A stretch of 64,000 nucleotides of DNA, taken from the NCBI RefSeq assembly GCF_010975035.1, contig NZ_JAAIUV010000001.1:186001-250000 (forward strand), read 5' to 3'. The notes under the pieces are model-generated. The model ran no database searches and was not told where the DNA came from. It saw nothing but the letters and a program-made list of their open reading frames with translations. The DNA comes from Neobacillus thermocopriae. Its GTDB lineage: Bacteria > Bacillota > Bacilli > Bacillales > Cytobacillaceae. The translations under genes and the position numbers were made by a program. The stretch's first letter is position 1, and every line of letters begins with the position of its first letter. Below, piece after piece: positions 53,213 to 62,447 of the stretch.

Positions 53213-56200
53213 ATTCCCCTTCTTCTCCTCCCTCGAGTTTTTTTTCTCTCCTTGTCGAAGAGGCTGTAGACGACAGGGATGACAAAAAGGGTGAGGAAGG
53301 TGCTACTGATAAGACCGCCTATGACGGTGATGCCCATTGGCTGGTTAATTTCGGTCCCTTCTCCAATCCCAAGGGCAAGAGGGATCAGTCCAAGGATTGT
53401 GGTCAAGGCAGTCATTAAAATAGGACGGGCCCGTTCTTTGACCGATACAACGATGGCCTCCATTTTATCCATGCCAGCAGCTTTTTTCTGATTAATAAAG
53501 TCAACGATTACGATGGCATTGTTGACGACAATCCCGGCCAGAACAATCGATCCAATGATAGCAGTTAGCCCAATCGGTGTTCTTGTCACTGTTAGGGCAG
53601 CGGCCATACCGATAACCATTAATGGCACTGTAAACATAATGACAAACGGGTATTTTAATGATTCAAACTGAGCAGCCATTACGAGATAAACGAATACAAC
53701 AGCAAGGACAAACGCCAAAATCAAATCATCTAATGATGATTCAAGCAGTTCGCGTTCCCCGCTGAAAACCACATCTGTTTCCTCCGGCAAATTCAGCTTA
53801 GCAATTTCTTTATCTACTTCCTTCGAAATCGCGCCCAAATTAGTCGTCGATTTATACTTTACCGTAAATTGAACGGCTGGCTGTTGGTTGATCCGGTGAA
53901 TGTCCACTGGCCCGCTTTTTCGTTCAATTGTCGTCACTTCCGAAAGCGTAACATAAGTACCATCCGGTTTTTTCAAAAGAAGACCCTTTAATTGGTCCAA
54001 GTTACTAGTCACGTTCCGGTCATATTCAACAAAAACACCTTGAACATCCCCATCTTTCGTCACCATTTGTGTTGCTTGAACACCACGGGTGATATCGCCC
54101 ACCACCTTCGCAAGTTGGGCCGGAACAAAGCCATGTGCGAGCGCCTTTTCACGATCCACTGTTACTTGTATCTCATCCACTTGCTTCATCACATCTGTGG
54201 ACACTTCATTTACCTGATCCATGTCTTTTAAAGCTTGAAAGATTTGATCAACAGACTTCTTCAAGCGAGTCTCATTCGTATCTTTGACCTGAAACGTAAG
54301 TGTTTGAGGGCTTGAACCTGAAGTGGATTGTAGATTAAAGGAAAGCTTTGCTGTTGGGTTCGCATCACGTGCTGCTTTTTCCATATTTGCCCTTACATCA
54401 TCCACAAACTGAAAAGTGGATCGTTCGCGCATATTTAGATCTTTCATTTTTACATAAAGCTCTGCCACATTCCCTTGGGTAGTACCTCGGAAAGATTGCT
54501 CTTGAGTCGTTCCGATCAAGCTGACATAGGTTTCAACCTCTTTCTCCCCTTGCAGTTCTTTTTCCATCGCCGCAATGACCTTTTCGGTTTCAGACAATGC
54601 TGCCCCATTTTCAAGCTTAACCTTTATGCTAAAAAAACCTTCATCAGTATTTGGTAAAAATTGTGTACCCACTGTCGTCAAACCAAAACAGCCGAGTACA
54701 AAGAAAATCAAAGCAAGACTCAAAACAGTCCCACGATGTTTTAGTGACCAACGGACAGAACGTTCCAACATTTTCGGCCAGCTATTTTTATGCCGGCGGT
54801 CATAACGGATTTTTATTGGCTTTCTTAAAAATCGGCTAGCCATCATCGGAACAACCGTTAAGGCAACAAACAGCGAAGCCGCCAAACTAAAGGAAATCGT
54901 CAAGGCAAACTCTGTAAACAATTGACCGATAATCCCGGATAGAAAAACAACCGGAAGAAATACAGCCACTGTGGTCAACGTCGAAGCGGTGATGGCGGCA
55001 CCCACCTCTTTTGTTCCATCTAAAGCCGCCTCCTTCGGGTTCTTTCCAAGAGTCAGGTGACGGTTAATGTTTTCAATGACAACAATGGCATTATCAACAA
55101 GCATCCCAATCCCTAGTGCTAAACCGCCAAGGGTCATAATATTTAAGGTGAAATCGGAGAAATACATGAGCACAAATGTGACGATGACGGAGTATGGAAT
55201 CGCAATTCCGATAATCAGCGGGCTTTTAATATTTCTTAAAAATAGGAACAAAACCAGCATGGCCAAGGCGCCACCAACCATTAAGGAATTGGCAATATTG
55301 CCAACGGCCATCCGGATATAATCCCCTTGGTCAAAAAGAATATCGGACTCAATTCCCTTATATTTTTCCTTTTCCAGAAGTTCATTCAACCGTTTTATGA
55401 ACTCTTTTGAAACTTGGGCTGTATTAGCATCCGACTGTTGCAAAACACTGAGCAGCACGGATGGTGACTGATTGGTCCGTGTGATTGTCCGATCATCGGC
55501 TGGGACAAGTGAAATTTGGCTCACATCGGAGAGCTTAAGCGGCGAACCATCCAGTGGATGTATACCAACCGTCAGCCCTTTAAGGGTCTCGATCGAATCA
55601 ATGGTGCTAATGACTCTAGTTGTTAGCTCTTTTCCTTCCGTTAAAATCGTATCACCAGGAAGGGAAATATTGTTAGCTTTAATCAGATCTACAATATCTG
55701 ACTGGGTCAGCTGGTAGGTCTGGAGCTTCGCTTGATCCAGTTCAACCCGTACTTCCTTAACCGACGTACCCGAGAGGTTCACGGCAGCTACCCCATCTAC
55801 CTTCATAAGCTCAAGCTTCAATTGCTCAGCAAGTTCACGGAGAGAGGCTTCACCTTCCTTGTTTTCCGTAGTACTGTCCGTTCCCTGAGCTTCGGAAGTC
55901 TGGAGCGAAAGCTGAATAACCGGAAATTGTGCCGGGTCAAACTTCAAAAATCGTGGGTTTTCAATATCATCCGAGAGGGGAGTCATATCCAGCCGCTGGA
56001 TGACTTCATCCTGAATTTCATCTATGTCTGTCGTCCATGAAAATTGCAATAATATCAAGGAGGCCCCTTCTTGCGAAGTTGAAGTCATCGTTTTAAGACC
56101 TGGCAACGTCGAGAGGTTGGCTTCAAGCGGCTTTGTAACCTTCTCAACAACCTCCTTAGGCCCGGCTCCCGGATAGGACGTCACCACCACACCGACTGGC

Positions 56201-56325
56201 GGACTGATTTCAGGAATGAGTTTCATCGGAATATTCAAGAGCGATACCGCCCCAAGAATCAAAACTAAGAACATGGTCACCAGCGTAAAAACCGGCCTTC
56301 TAATGGAAAAATGACTAATTCTCAA
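53209..56325 (-). CDS. RND superfamily efflux transporter (SwrC/AcrB-like)
   Basis: A 1038-residue inner-membrane transporter with twelve helices and two large extracellular loops. The N-terminus (FSIRRPVFTLVTMFLVLILGAVS), GMLVDNAIVVIENI in helix 4 and VVNNAIVIVDFINQ in helix 10 are typical. In Bacillus, SwrC exports surfactin-like lipopeptides and gives antibiotic tolerance. The start is TTG at 56325 with AAAGGGG 9 nt upstream. No membrane-fusion or outer-membrane partner is present, as expected for a Gram-positive. It has its own terminator. Confidence 0.93.
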   Translation of the reverse strand: MRISHFSIRRPVFTLVTMFLVLILGAVSLLNIPMKLIPEISPPVGVVVTSYPGAGPKEVVEKVTKPLEANLSTLPGLKTMTSTSQEGASLILLQFSWTTDIDEIQDEVIQRLDMTPLSDDIENPRFLKFDPAQFPVIQLSLQTSEAQGTDSTTENKEGEASLRELAEQLKLELMKVDGVAAVNLSGTSVKEVRVELDQAKLQTYQLTQSDIVDLIKANNISLPGDTILTEGKELTTRVISTIDSIETLKGLTVGIHPLDGSPLKLSDVSQISLVPADDRTITRTNQSPSVLLSVLQQSDANTAQVSKEFIKRLNELLEKEKYKGIESDILFDQGDYIRMAVGNIANSLMVGGALAMLVLFLFLRNIKSPLIIGIAIPYSVIVTFVLMYFSDFTLNIMTLGGLALGIGMLVDNAIVVIENINRHLTLGKNPKEAALDGTKEVGAAITASTLTTVAVFLPVVFLSGIIGQLFTEFALTISFSLAASLFVALTVVPMMASRFLRKPIKIRYDRRHKNSWPKMLERSVRWSLKHRGTVLSLALIFFVLGCFGLTTVGTQFLPNTDEGFFSIKVKLENGAALSETEKVIAAMEKELQGEKEVETYVSLIGTTQEQSFRGTTQGNVAELYVKMKDLNMRERSTFQFVDDVRANMEKAARDANPTAKLSFNLQSTSGSSPQTLTFQVKDTNETRLKKSVDQIFQALKDMDQVNEVSTDVMKQVDEIQVTVDREKALAHGFVPAQLAKVVGDITRGVQATQMVTKDGDVQGVFVEYDRNVTSNLDQLKGLLLKKPDGTYVTLSEVTTIERKSGPVDIHRINQQPAVQFTVKYKSTTNLGAISKEVDKEIAKLNLPEETDVVFSGERELLESSLDDLILAFVLAVVFVYLVMAAQFESLKYPFVIMFTVPLMVIGMAAALTVTRTPIGLTAIIGSIVLAGIVVNNAIVIVDFINQKKAAGMDKMEAIVVSVKERARPILMTALTTILGLIPLALGIGEGTEINQPMGITVIGGLISSTFLTLFVIPVVYSLFDKERKKTRGRRRRGM

Positions 56326-56660
56326 ATGCGAAAACCCCTTTCAACCGCCATTACAAATAACCGCTTCCAATATTAAAAAAGCCAATTTTTTTAAAATCAA
56401 TACTATACTAACCAAAACAACACTAGAAAATCACCAATAAACTTCATCAAATGAGGAAGAAACAACTTTATTCTACATAAAACAACAACATATGATGTCA
56501 ATATCTTCCTTACCTTATTTCTACTATATAAAACAAAAGTTACGGATACAAGTAAGGAATGGTGACAGGCACTATGTGTATAGGATTAATCATCTGATGG
56601 GTATGTACCATGATCAATGGAAAGATCAGAAAAGAGAGCTTGACCCCTTCCAAAAGCTAA
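56326..56660. other. Intergenic region upstream of the RND gene
   Basis: AT-rich promoter region; GGTGACAGGCACTATGTG near 56560 is a trace of the GTGTCAGGCACC short repeat. A plus-strand frame of 77 codons here lacks a ribosome site and is not called. Confidence 0.4.
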
Positions 56661-56694
56661 ATATAAAAAAACTCCGATATGGATCGGAGTTTGT
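56660..56694 (-). terminator. Terminator downstream of the 153-residue membrane protein gene
   Basis: AACTCCGA/TCGGAGTT stem (56670-56677 with 56684-56691), then TTTTTTTA on the minus strand, about 75 nt past the stop. Confidence 0.85.
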
Positions 56695-56770
56695 AGTTCC
56701 CTATTTTTTAATATCTTTTTCATAATTAGAATCATAGCTTCTTTTTACCTATTTTTATGAAACTTCATTC

Positions 56771-57232
56771 CTAATGGTTATAATCCCACATTATCTTCCA
56801 TTTTTCTTTTTCTTGAACCACGAAAACTTCTTGTTGGATGTCAAAGTTACCATATTTTCCTTTATAAGTTTGAGTGACAAGGAATTTATAGACATGATTC
56901 AAAACAGGTTGATCTTTGGAGATTTTCCATTCCTCCAGTTTTTCTGGCTCACCTATCGTATAAGTAAAGGTTTCGACTCCAAAATGATTCATGAAAACAT
57001 GGGCCCGATCCTGGATATAATGTCCTTTAGAGAATCTTTGTTTCATAGAAGAATGAAACAACTCCCATGAATGAGCAAATTCTCCTTTTTGCTCATAACG
57101 GTAAAACTCATCCACTACCTCCAAAGCCTCTTGTTCAGATGTGTCAAACACACACCGAACGAGTAAAAACACGAGGATCACGAAAATAATCCCAATTAAA
57201 ACGCCCTTTAACGGAACATGCTTTCTTCTCAT
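56771..57232 (-). CDS. Membrane-anchored protein with NTF2-like extracellular domain
   Basis: The 153-residue protein has a basic start (MRRKHVPLK), one membrane helix (about 10-28) and a soluble domain. EALEVVDEFYRYEQKGEFAHSWELFHSSMK is the helix pair expected at the start of a small NTF2-like fold, and the end alternates in beta strands. The family and function are not recognised. The ATG at 57232 follows AAAGGAGACC; the frame is open 6 codons further but without a site. A terminator lies downstream. Confidence 0.7.
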   Translation of the reverse strand: MRRKHVPLKGVLIGIIFVILVFLLVRCVFDTSEQEALEVVDEFYRYEQKGEFAHSWELFHSSMKQRFSKGHYIQDRAHVFMNHFGVETFTYTIGEPEKLEEWKISKDQPVLNHVYKFLVTQTYKGKYGNFDIQQEVFVVQEKEKWKIMWDYNH

Positions 57233-57408
57233 CACGGTCTCCTTTATCAATTAAGCTCCTACTACCAATGAATATGATAAGCCACGTCCAAATAGTCGTA
57301 TATGAATACAATCTTGGACAACTTAGTCTCCCTACGCGGACAATGCCCACAAACCGTGCCTGACACCTTGTTAAAAGAAGAATAAATAGGGAATGGTAAA
57401 ATAAACTA

Positions 57409-57437
57409 TTGATATTTTTTGAAAGGACGAATAATAT
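57409..57437 (+). promoter_or_regulatory. SigmaA-like promoter of the NCS2 permease
   Basis: TTGATA (57409-57414), 17-nt spacer, TAATAT (57432-57437). The leader to the ATG is about 45 nt and holds no purine-riboswitch motif. Confidence 0.5.
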
Positions 57438-57484
57438 AGTAAAGTATTTAATTCAATGTTCGTGTTTTAAAGGAGTTTTTTACG

Positions 57485-58786
57485 ATGTTTAAATTAGCTG
57501 AGAATCAAACCCGTGTGAAGACGGAATTACTTGCTGGAATCACCACATTTTTTACAATGGTTTATATCGTCGTCGTGAATCCTGTTATTCTTTCGGATGC
57601 CGGTGTTCCTTTCGAGCAAGTGTTCATGGCAACCATCATTGCAACGGTATTAGGTACACTTTGGATGGCACTTTTCGCTAACTACCCGATTGCTATTGCA
57701 CCTGGAATGGGGTTAAACGCCTACTTTGCCTACTCCGTTGTTGGAGGCGGTCAAAATATTAGCTATGAAACTGCATTTGCCGCAGTATTTGTTGCCGGTA
57801 TTCTGTTTGTGATCTTGTCTCTCACACCTTTTCGAGAAAAATTAATTGATGCCATTCCAGATAATCTTAAGCATGGAATTACGGCTGGAATCGGCCTATT
57901 CATTGCGTTTATCGGTCTTAGGTTAACAAAAATTATTACCGCTCACCCAACTAATCTCGTTGGCCTTGGCGATCTACATGCTCCTTCTGCTGTTCTGACA
58001 CTGATCGGACTTGCCGTTACATTAATCTTAATGGTCCTTAGAGTGAATGGAGCGTTATTCTTCGGAATGATTATCACTGGGGTCATTGCCTATTTTACTG
58101 GCCAACTGTCATTTAAAGAAGGATGGGTCGCAATTCCATCACTTCCAGAGGGATTGATTATTACTAATCCAATCACCGCATTTGGCGACGTTGTTCAGCA
58201 CAGCCTTTACGCGGTTGTCTTTTCATTTATTCTAGTCACTATTTTTGACACAACCGGAACGATGATCGGGGTGGCGAACCAAGCAGGACTTATGAAAAAT
58301 GGAAAAATGCCACGTGTCCGCCAAGCACTACTTTCTGATTCTGTTGGAACGGCAGTTGGAGCCATGTTTGGTACAAGCCCAACTACAGCCTATATCGAAT
58401 CTTCATCAGGGGTGGCAGCCGGCGGTCGAACAGGATTAACTTCCCTTACAGTAGCCGTTCTGTTTTTACTGTCAGCCTTTTTCGGACCACTTGTCAGCGC
58501 TGTTTCTGGTCTATCCGCGATTACCGCGCCAGCACTCATTATCGTCGGAAGCCTGATGATGGGCAGCATTGCTAAAATCCGCTGGAATGATCTAGATGAA
58601 GCATTCCCGGCTTTTATGACGATTCTTGCCATGCCGCTTACATCTAGTATTGCTACTGGAATTGCTCTTGGCTTTATCAGCTATCCGCTCTTAAAAATTT
58701 TCAAAGGAAAATGGCGGGAAGTTCACCCACTCGTTTATGTTTTTGCGGTTCTGTTCTTCATCCAGCTTGCCTTTTTACCACATTAA
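57485..58786 (+). CDS. NCS2 family purine permease (AzgA/PbuG-like)
   Basis: A 433-residue protein with about 13 helices. GMGLNAYFAYSVVGG, FDTTGTMIGVANQAG and GTSPTTAYIESSSGVAAGGRTGL are signatures of the AzgA branch, which imports hypoxanthine, guanine or adenine with protons. AAAGGAG precedes the ATG. Unlike pbuG in B. subtilis there is no visible guanine riboswitch in the leader. A terminator follows directly. Confidence 0.92.
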   Translation: MFKLAENQTRVKTELLAGITTFFTMVYIVVVNPVILSDAGVPFEQVFMATIIATVLGTLWMALFANYPIAIAPGMGLNAYFAYSVVGGGQNISYETAFAAVFVAGILFVILSLTPFREKLIDAIPDNLKHGITAGIGLFIAFIGLRLTKIITAHPTNLVGLGDLHAPSAVLTLIGLAVTLILMVLRVNGALFFGMIITGVIAYFTGQLSFKEGWVAIPSLPEGLIITNPITAFGDVVQHSLYAVVFSFILVTIFDTTGTMIGVANQAGLMKNGKMPRVRQALLSDSVGTAVGAMFGTSPTTAYIESSSGVAAGGRTGLTSLTVAVLFLLSAFFGPLVSAVSGLSAITAPALIIVGSLMMGSIAKIRWNDLDEAFPAFMTILAMPLTSSIATGIALGFISYPLLKIFKGKWREVHPLVYVFAVLFFIQLAFLPH

Positions 58787-58820
58787 AAAATGGCTTGGGT
58801 TTCCAAGCCATTTTTTCTTT
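58785..58820 (+). terminator. Terminator after the NCS2 permease gene
   Basis: AAAAAATGGCTTGG/CCAAGCCATTTTTT perfect stem with 4-nt loop and T-run. Confidence 0.93.
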
Positions 58821-58851
58821 TTTTAAAAAGGGGGCACTGGCACCCAGCCCG

Positions 58852-58879
58852 AACCGTATGCTATTCTTCGCATAAAATA
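58852..58879 (+). promoter_or_regulatory. SigmaK-like promoter of the first CwlC-type amidase
   Basis: AACC at 58852-58855 (AC at 58853-58854), 16 nt, then CATAAAATA at 58871-58879, matching the SigmaK pattern AC-N16/17-CATAnnnTA. The amidase starts 29 nt further. Confidence 0.6.
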
Positions 58880-58907
58880 GATAGGAAAAAAGAATGGAGG
58901 AAAGGAA

Positions 58908-60443
58908 ATGAAGCTTTATTTAGATCCAGGGCACGGCGGCTCGGATCCGGGTGCTCAAGGCCATGGACTGAATGAAAAGGATATAACGTTAGATATTGCG
59001 CTGAAGCTTCGTGATATTTTGTTGAATGAGTTTCAAAATGTAGAAATACGCATGAGTCGTACCGGGGATACCACCAAGAGTTTAAGCCAAAGAACACAGG
59101 AAGCCAATGCATTTGGGGCCGACTTTTATCTTTCCATTCACATCAATGCTGCCGGTAGCTCAGCCCAAGGCTATGAAGACTATATTTATCCTAGTGCCTC
59201 TTCCGAATCCAAGAGAATTCGAGATATCATCCATGCTGAGGTCATGAAAGTGAATGAACTGAAGGACCGTGGCAAAAAACAGGCCAATTTTCATGTATTA
59301 AGGGAATCAAAAATGCCTGCCGTTCTAACCGAAAATGGCTTTATTAGCAATGCGCATGACGCGACATTGATGAAACAGTCGTCATGGCGGCAAAAAGTAG
59401 CCCGGGGACATGCAAATGCATTAGCCATTGCTTTCAATTTAAAAAGAAAGACAGTAACCAACCCCGTACCTACTCCTGCGCCAAAGCCGGCACCAGGTCA
59501 AAACCAACCAAAGCCTGGGGTACTTTATAAAGTAATGGCTGGGTCGTTTAAGGAAAGAAAAAATGCAGACGAACAAATAACCCTACTGCGAGCCAAGGGA
59601 TTTGATGCTTTTGTAGTGACAACAACGATTTCTGGAACCATCTGGTATCGTGTACAGGTAGGTGCATTTTCAAGTCGCGAAAATGCAGACAAGCATTTAA
59701 CACTTGTGAAAAAAGCTGGATTTACGGATTCATTCATTGTAGTTGATGATGGAGGCAGCAGTGGAAACCATAATGGTTCATCGCCTGCTAGCCCACCTAG
59801 TAGCAATGGCAGTGGCTCTAGTACAGGCTCGAACAGTGGTTCTACCGGAGGAGCTGGCAACGGACAAAATGAAAATAACGGCGAAAATTCAGGTAACACG
59901 CCGCCACCACCAAGTACCCAAGGGTATTCGATTCTCGGCCCAACCATTTTGTCTCCTAACCAAATGAACGAATTTGTAAAAACCGTCAATCCTAATGCCC
60001 CTGAACTGGGTAATCTGTATTTCACCATTGGAGAATATTATGGAATTCGAGGGGACATCGCCTTTGCCCAAGCCCTTCATGAAACAGACTATTTTCGTTT
60101 TACAGGAATCGTTCAGCTTAGTCAAAATAACTATGCGGGAATTGGTGCAACAGGGCCTGATCGTTCAGGAGCTACTTTTCAAACACCAGAAGAAGGTGTC
60201 ATCGCCCATTTGCAGCATCTATTTGCCTATGCCACCGCCAACCCATTACCAAATCAATATCCATTAGTAGACCCGCGCTTTCACTTAGTGGAAAGAGGTT
60301 CTGCTCCAACATGGACCGATTTAAACGGAAAATGGGCAGTACCAGGCACCACCTATGGACAATCCATCTTAGACCTGTATAAACGCATGCTTCGCTTCTC
60401 TGCCGAAAACCTTGAAAATCTTCAAAAAGAGATTCAGTCATAA
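58908..60443 (+). CDS. CwlC-type amidase with SPOR domain and C-terminal glucosaminidase
   Basis: The 511-residue protein combines an Amidase_3 domain (1-178; H9, E23, H78, E142), a SPOR repeat region (about 207-278), a Gly/Ser/Asn-rich linker (282-338) and a GH73 glucosaminidase (about 340-505; HETD at 392-395 with probable acid E393). No signal peptide: it starts directly at MKLYLDPGHGG. Signal-less amidases with SPOR repeats are CwlC-like, used for mother-cell lysis in sporulation; the SigmaK-like promoter agrees. The added glucosaminidase would let one protein cut both stem and glycan. GGAGGAAAGG precedes the ATG. The gene at 60758 is a tandem relative. Confidence 0.9.
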   Translation: MKLYLDPGHGGSDPGAQGHGLNEKDITLDIALKLRDILLNEFQNVEIRMSRTGDTTKSLSQRTQEANAFGADFYLSIHINAAGSSAQGYEDYIYPSASSESKRIRDIIHAEVMKVNELKDRGKKQANFHVLRESKMPAVLTENGFISNAHDATLMKQSSWRQKVARGHANALAIAFNLKRKTVTNPVPTPAPKPAPGQNQPKPGVLYKVMAGSFKERKNADEQITLLRAKGFDAFVVTTTISGTIWYRVQVGAFSSRENADKHLTLVKKAGFTDSFIVVDDGGSSGNHNGSSPASPPSSNGSGSSTGSNSGSTGGAGNGQNENNGENSGNTPPPPSTQGYSILGPTILSPNQMNEFVKTVNPNAPELGNLYFTIGEYYGIRGDIAFAQALHETDYFRFTGIVQLSQNNYAGIGATGPDRSGATFQTPEEGVIAHLQHLFAYATANPLPNQYPLVDPRFHLVERGSAPTWTDLNGKWAVPGTTYGQSILDLYKRMLRFSAENLENLQKEIQS

Positions 60444-60757
60444 ATTCCTAATATGGTTGTCTTCATCATCGTAAATAAACTAATCAAACGTTTGGTTCAT
60501 TCTATCCCAATCAAAATCATCCAACCTTCCCAATTAAACGTTTGATTAGTTTCACTCACCCCTTCCGATAAAAAAATTCCACCTCCCCCCTGTCCATCTC
60601 CCCTTCTATTTCCTATATAAAAGGTGTCAGGACACCACAAATTGTTTTGTCCACCCTACGTGTACATTCCATTCGTTTCAAAAAATTTGTCTACTGTACG
60701 CGTACAAATATGTCCTTGACATCATTTGTAAAAAATAAGAAAAAGGGAGATGATCGG
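60444..60757. other. Intergenic region with two identical-core palindromes
   Basis: AATCAAACGTTTGGTT (60482-60497) and AATTAAACGTTTGATT (60532-60547) share an AAACGTTT core and lie exactly 50 bp apart. Together they also form a long inverted repeat. Short GTCCAC-type repeats occur at 60645 and 60687 and AGGTGTCAGGACACC at 60622. No terminator was clear for the amidase upstream. Confidence 0.55.
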
Positions 60758-61567
60758 ATGAAACTTTATTTGGATCCAGGGCATGGGGGCAGAGATCCTG
60801 GTGCCAAGGGGAATGGATTAAGCGAAAAGGATATTACGTTAGATATTGCACTGAGACTTCGAGAAATTCTTTTGAATAATTATGAAAAGGTGGAGGTGAA
60901 ATTGAGTCGGACAAGCGATATAACAAAGAGTTTACTTGCTCGTTCGAATGAGGCCAATGCATGGGGAGCAGATTTTTATTTATCCATTCATATGAATGCA
61001 GCTGATCGTTCGGCTTGCGGATATGAGGATTTCATTTATTCCGGCCTTTCCAACTCATCGAAAGCAGCCAAGTTTCAAAAGATGATCCATGATGAAGTCA
61101 TCAAAATGAATGGCCTAAAAGACCGCGGCTTGAAAAAAGCAAATTTTCATGTATTACGTGAGACAACCATGCCAGCCCTATTAACGGAAAATGGCTTTAT
61201 TAGCAATAGCCAAGATGCGGCACTTATGAAACAACCCTCTTGGCGGCAAAACGTGGCCAAAGGACATGCCAATGGTCTTGCCATCGCCTTTCAACTACAA
61301 AGAAAATCCTCCCCTGTGCCAACCATTCCTAACCTTGGCACATCCTATAAAATCATTGCCGGGTCCTTTCGATCCTTGAACAATGCAAAGAGTCGTGTTG
61401 CAGACCTACAAGCAAAAGGATTTGAAGCATTAGTAGAAACCGCTAATATTTCAGGTGATACGTGGTATCGTGCGCAAGTAGGAGTCTATTCTAACCGAAG
61501 GAACGCGGAACAACAAATGGCTCATCTCAAAAAATCCGGGTTCAAAGATGTTTTCATCATAACGTAA
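60758..61567 (+). CDS. CwlC-type amidase with SPOR domain
   Basis: A 269-residue signal-less amidase. The Amidase_3 domain (1-178) starts MKLYLDPGHGGRDPGAKG and closely resembles that of the neighbour at 58908. The C-terminal SPOR part (about 193-268) lacks the linker and glucosaminidase. It is the size of B. subtilis CwlC. AAGGGAG lies before the ATG at 60758; the longer frame adds 37 residues from non-coding sequence. Probably arose by tandem duplication. A clear SigmaK promoter was not found. Confidence 0.9.
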   Translation: MKLYLDPGHGGRDPGAKGNGLSEKDITLDIALRLREILLNNYEKVEVKLSRTSDITKSLLARSNEANAWGADFYLSIHMNAADRSACGYEDFIYSGLSNSSKAAKFQKMIHDEVIKMNGLKDRGLKKANFHVLRETTMPALLTENGFISNSQDAALMKQPSWRQNVAKGHANGLAIAFQLQRKSSPVPTIPNLGTSYKIIAGSFRSLNNAKSRVADLQAKGFEALVETANISGDTWYRAQVGVYSNRRNAEQQMAHLKKSGFKDVFIIT

Positions 61568-61591
61568 TAAAGTTTTTATCATGTCATCATA

Positions 61592-61629
61592 CTGGCTGCC
61601 TTATAGAAAAAGGGCAGCCCTATTTTTTT
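61592..61629 (+). terminator. Terminator after the second CwlC-type amidase gene
   Basis: GGCTGCC/GGCAGCC stem (61594-61600 with 61613-61619), then TATTTTTTT. Confidence 0.87.
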
Positions 61630-61943
61630 AAAAGACTGTATAAAAGGTCATAGTAGTAGATGTTACAGAAGGCTTGTTAGACTCCTAAAAATACGACTCG
61701 CTTCTCTTATGGGCGGGTTCAAAGGGAAAAGGACGAGGTAAAGAGACCCTATATGCATGAAATTCAAGTCCTTCCCTCCAAACACGTAATACTAAAATAC
61801 TAATTCATTCTAGTTTTCAAAAAAATGAAATAAATATTTTCCTACTATAATAAAATTTACATAAAAGGGTACAATTCCATTGGACAGAACCTCCCTGTTA
61901 GGATTAAAATCAGAGTATTATGAAAAGCTAAGGAGCTGCAAAA
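61630..61943. other. Intergenic region upstream of the Lrp-family gene
   Basis: About 310 bp with promoter potential for the alaR-alaT-like operon; no gene, repeat or RNA was recognised. Confidence 0.35.
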
Positions 61944-62447
61944 ATGAAACTAACTCATGAAGAATTAGAAATTTTAAAGATAATAGAAGAAAATCATCGT
62001 CTGCCCGTAGAAACGATTGCTGCCATGGCCATGGTCAGCGAAGAAACGGTGAAAAAAACGATTAAAAAACTAGAAGATCAAAAAATTATTATAAGCTATC
62101 CAACATTAATTGATTGGAGCAAGGTCGATGGACAAGAAAATGTGGTCGCGATGATCGATGTCAAGGTCACGCCAAAACGTGGGGTTGGATTTGACGAGGT
62201 CGCTGAACGGATTGCTCGTTTTCCGGAGGTATCCTCTCTCTATTTAATGTCTGGTGCCTACGACCTTTCCATCACCGTAGAAGGAAAAACGATGCAACAA
62301 ATTGCCAAATTTGTTTCAGAAAAATTGTCGCCCATCGAAAGTGTCGTGTCAACGACCACCCATTTTATGTTGAAAAAATATAAACATGATGGAGTCATTT
62401 TTGAAGGCGGAGACGAGAAAGACCGCAGAATGGTGGTATCCCCATGA
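61944..62447 (+). CDS. alaR: Lrp/AsnC family transcriptional regulator (AlaR-like)
   Basis: A 167-residue protein with an N-terminal helix-turn-helix (AAMAMVSEETVKKTIKKLEDQKII, about 25-50) and a C-terminal RAM domain (about 65-150) that binds amino acids. AAGGAG precedes the ATG. Its stop overlaps the aminotransferase start by 4 nt, the arrangement of B. subtilis alaR-alaT (yugG-yugH). It likely controls its own operon in response to an amino acid such as alanine. The long C-terminal tail EGGDEKDRRMVVSP is unusual for Lrp proteins. Confidence 0.85.
   Translation: MKLTHEELEILKIIEENHRLPVETIAAMAMVSEETVKKTIKKLEDQKIIISYPTLIDWSKVDGQENVVAMIDVKVTPKRGVGFDEVAERIARFPEVSSLYLMSGAYDLSITVEGKTMQQIAKFVSEKLSPIESVVSTTTHFMLKKYKHDGVIFEGGDEKDRRMVVSP

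Noticed and set aside
56492-56725. Plus-strand 77-codon frame upstream of the RND gene
   Set aside because: No ribosome site, and it runs through a minus-strand terminator and short-repeat traces.
57360-57484. Purine riboswitch upstream of the NCS2 permease
   Set aside because: The leader is too short and lacks the conserved purine-aptamer loop sequences.
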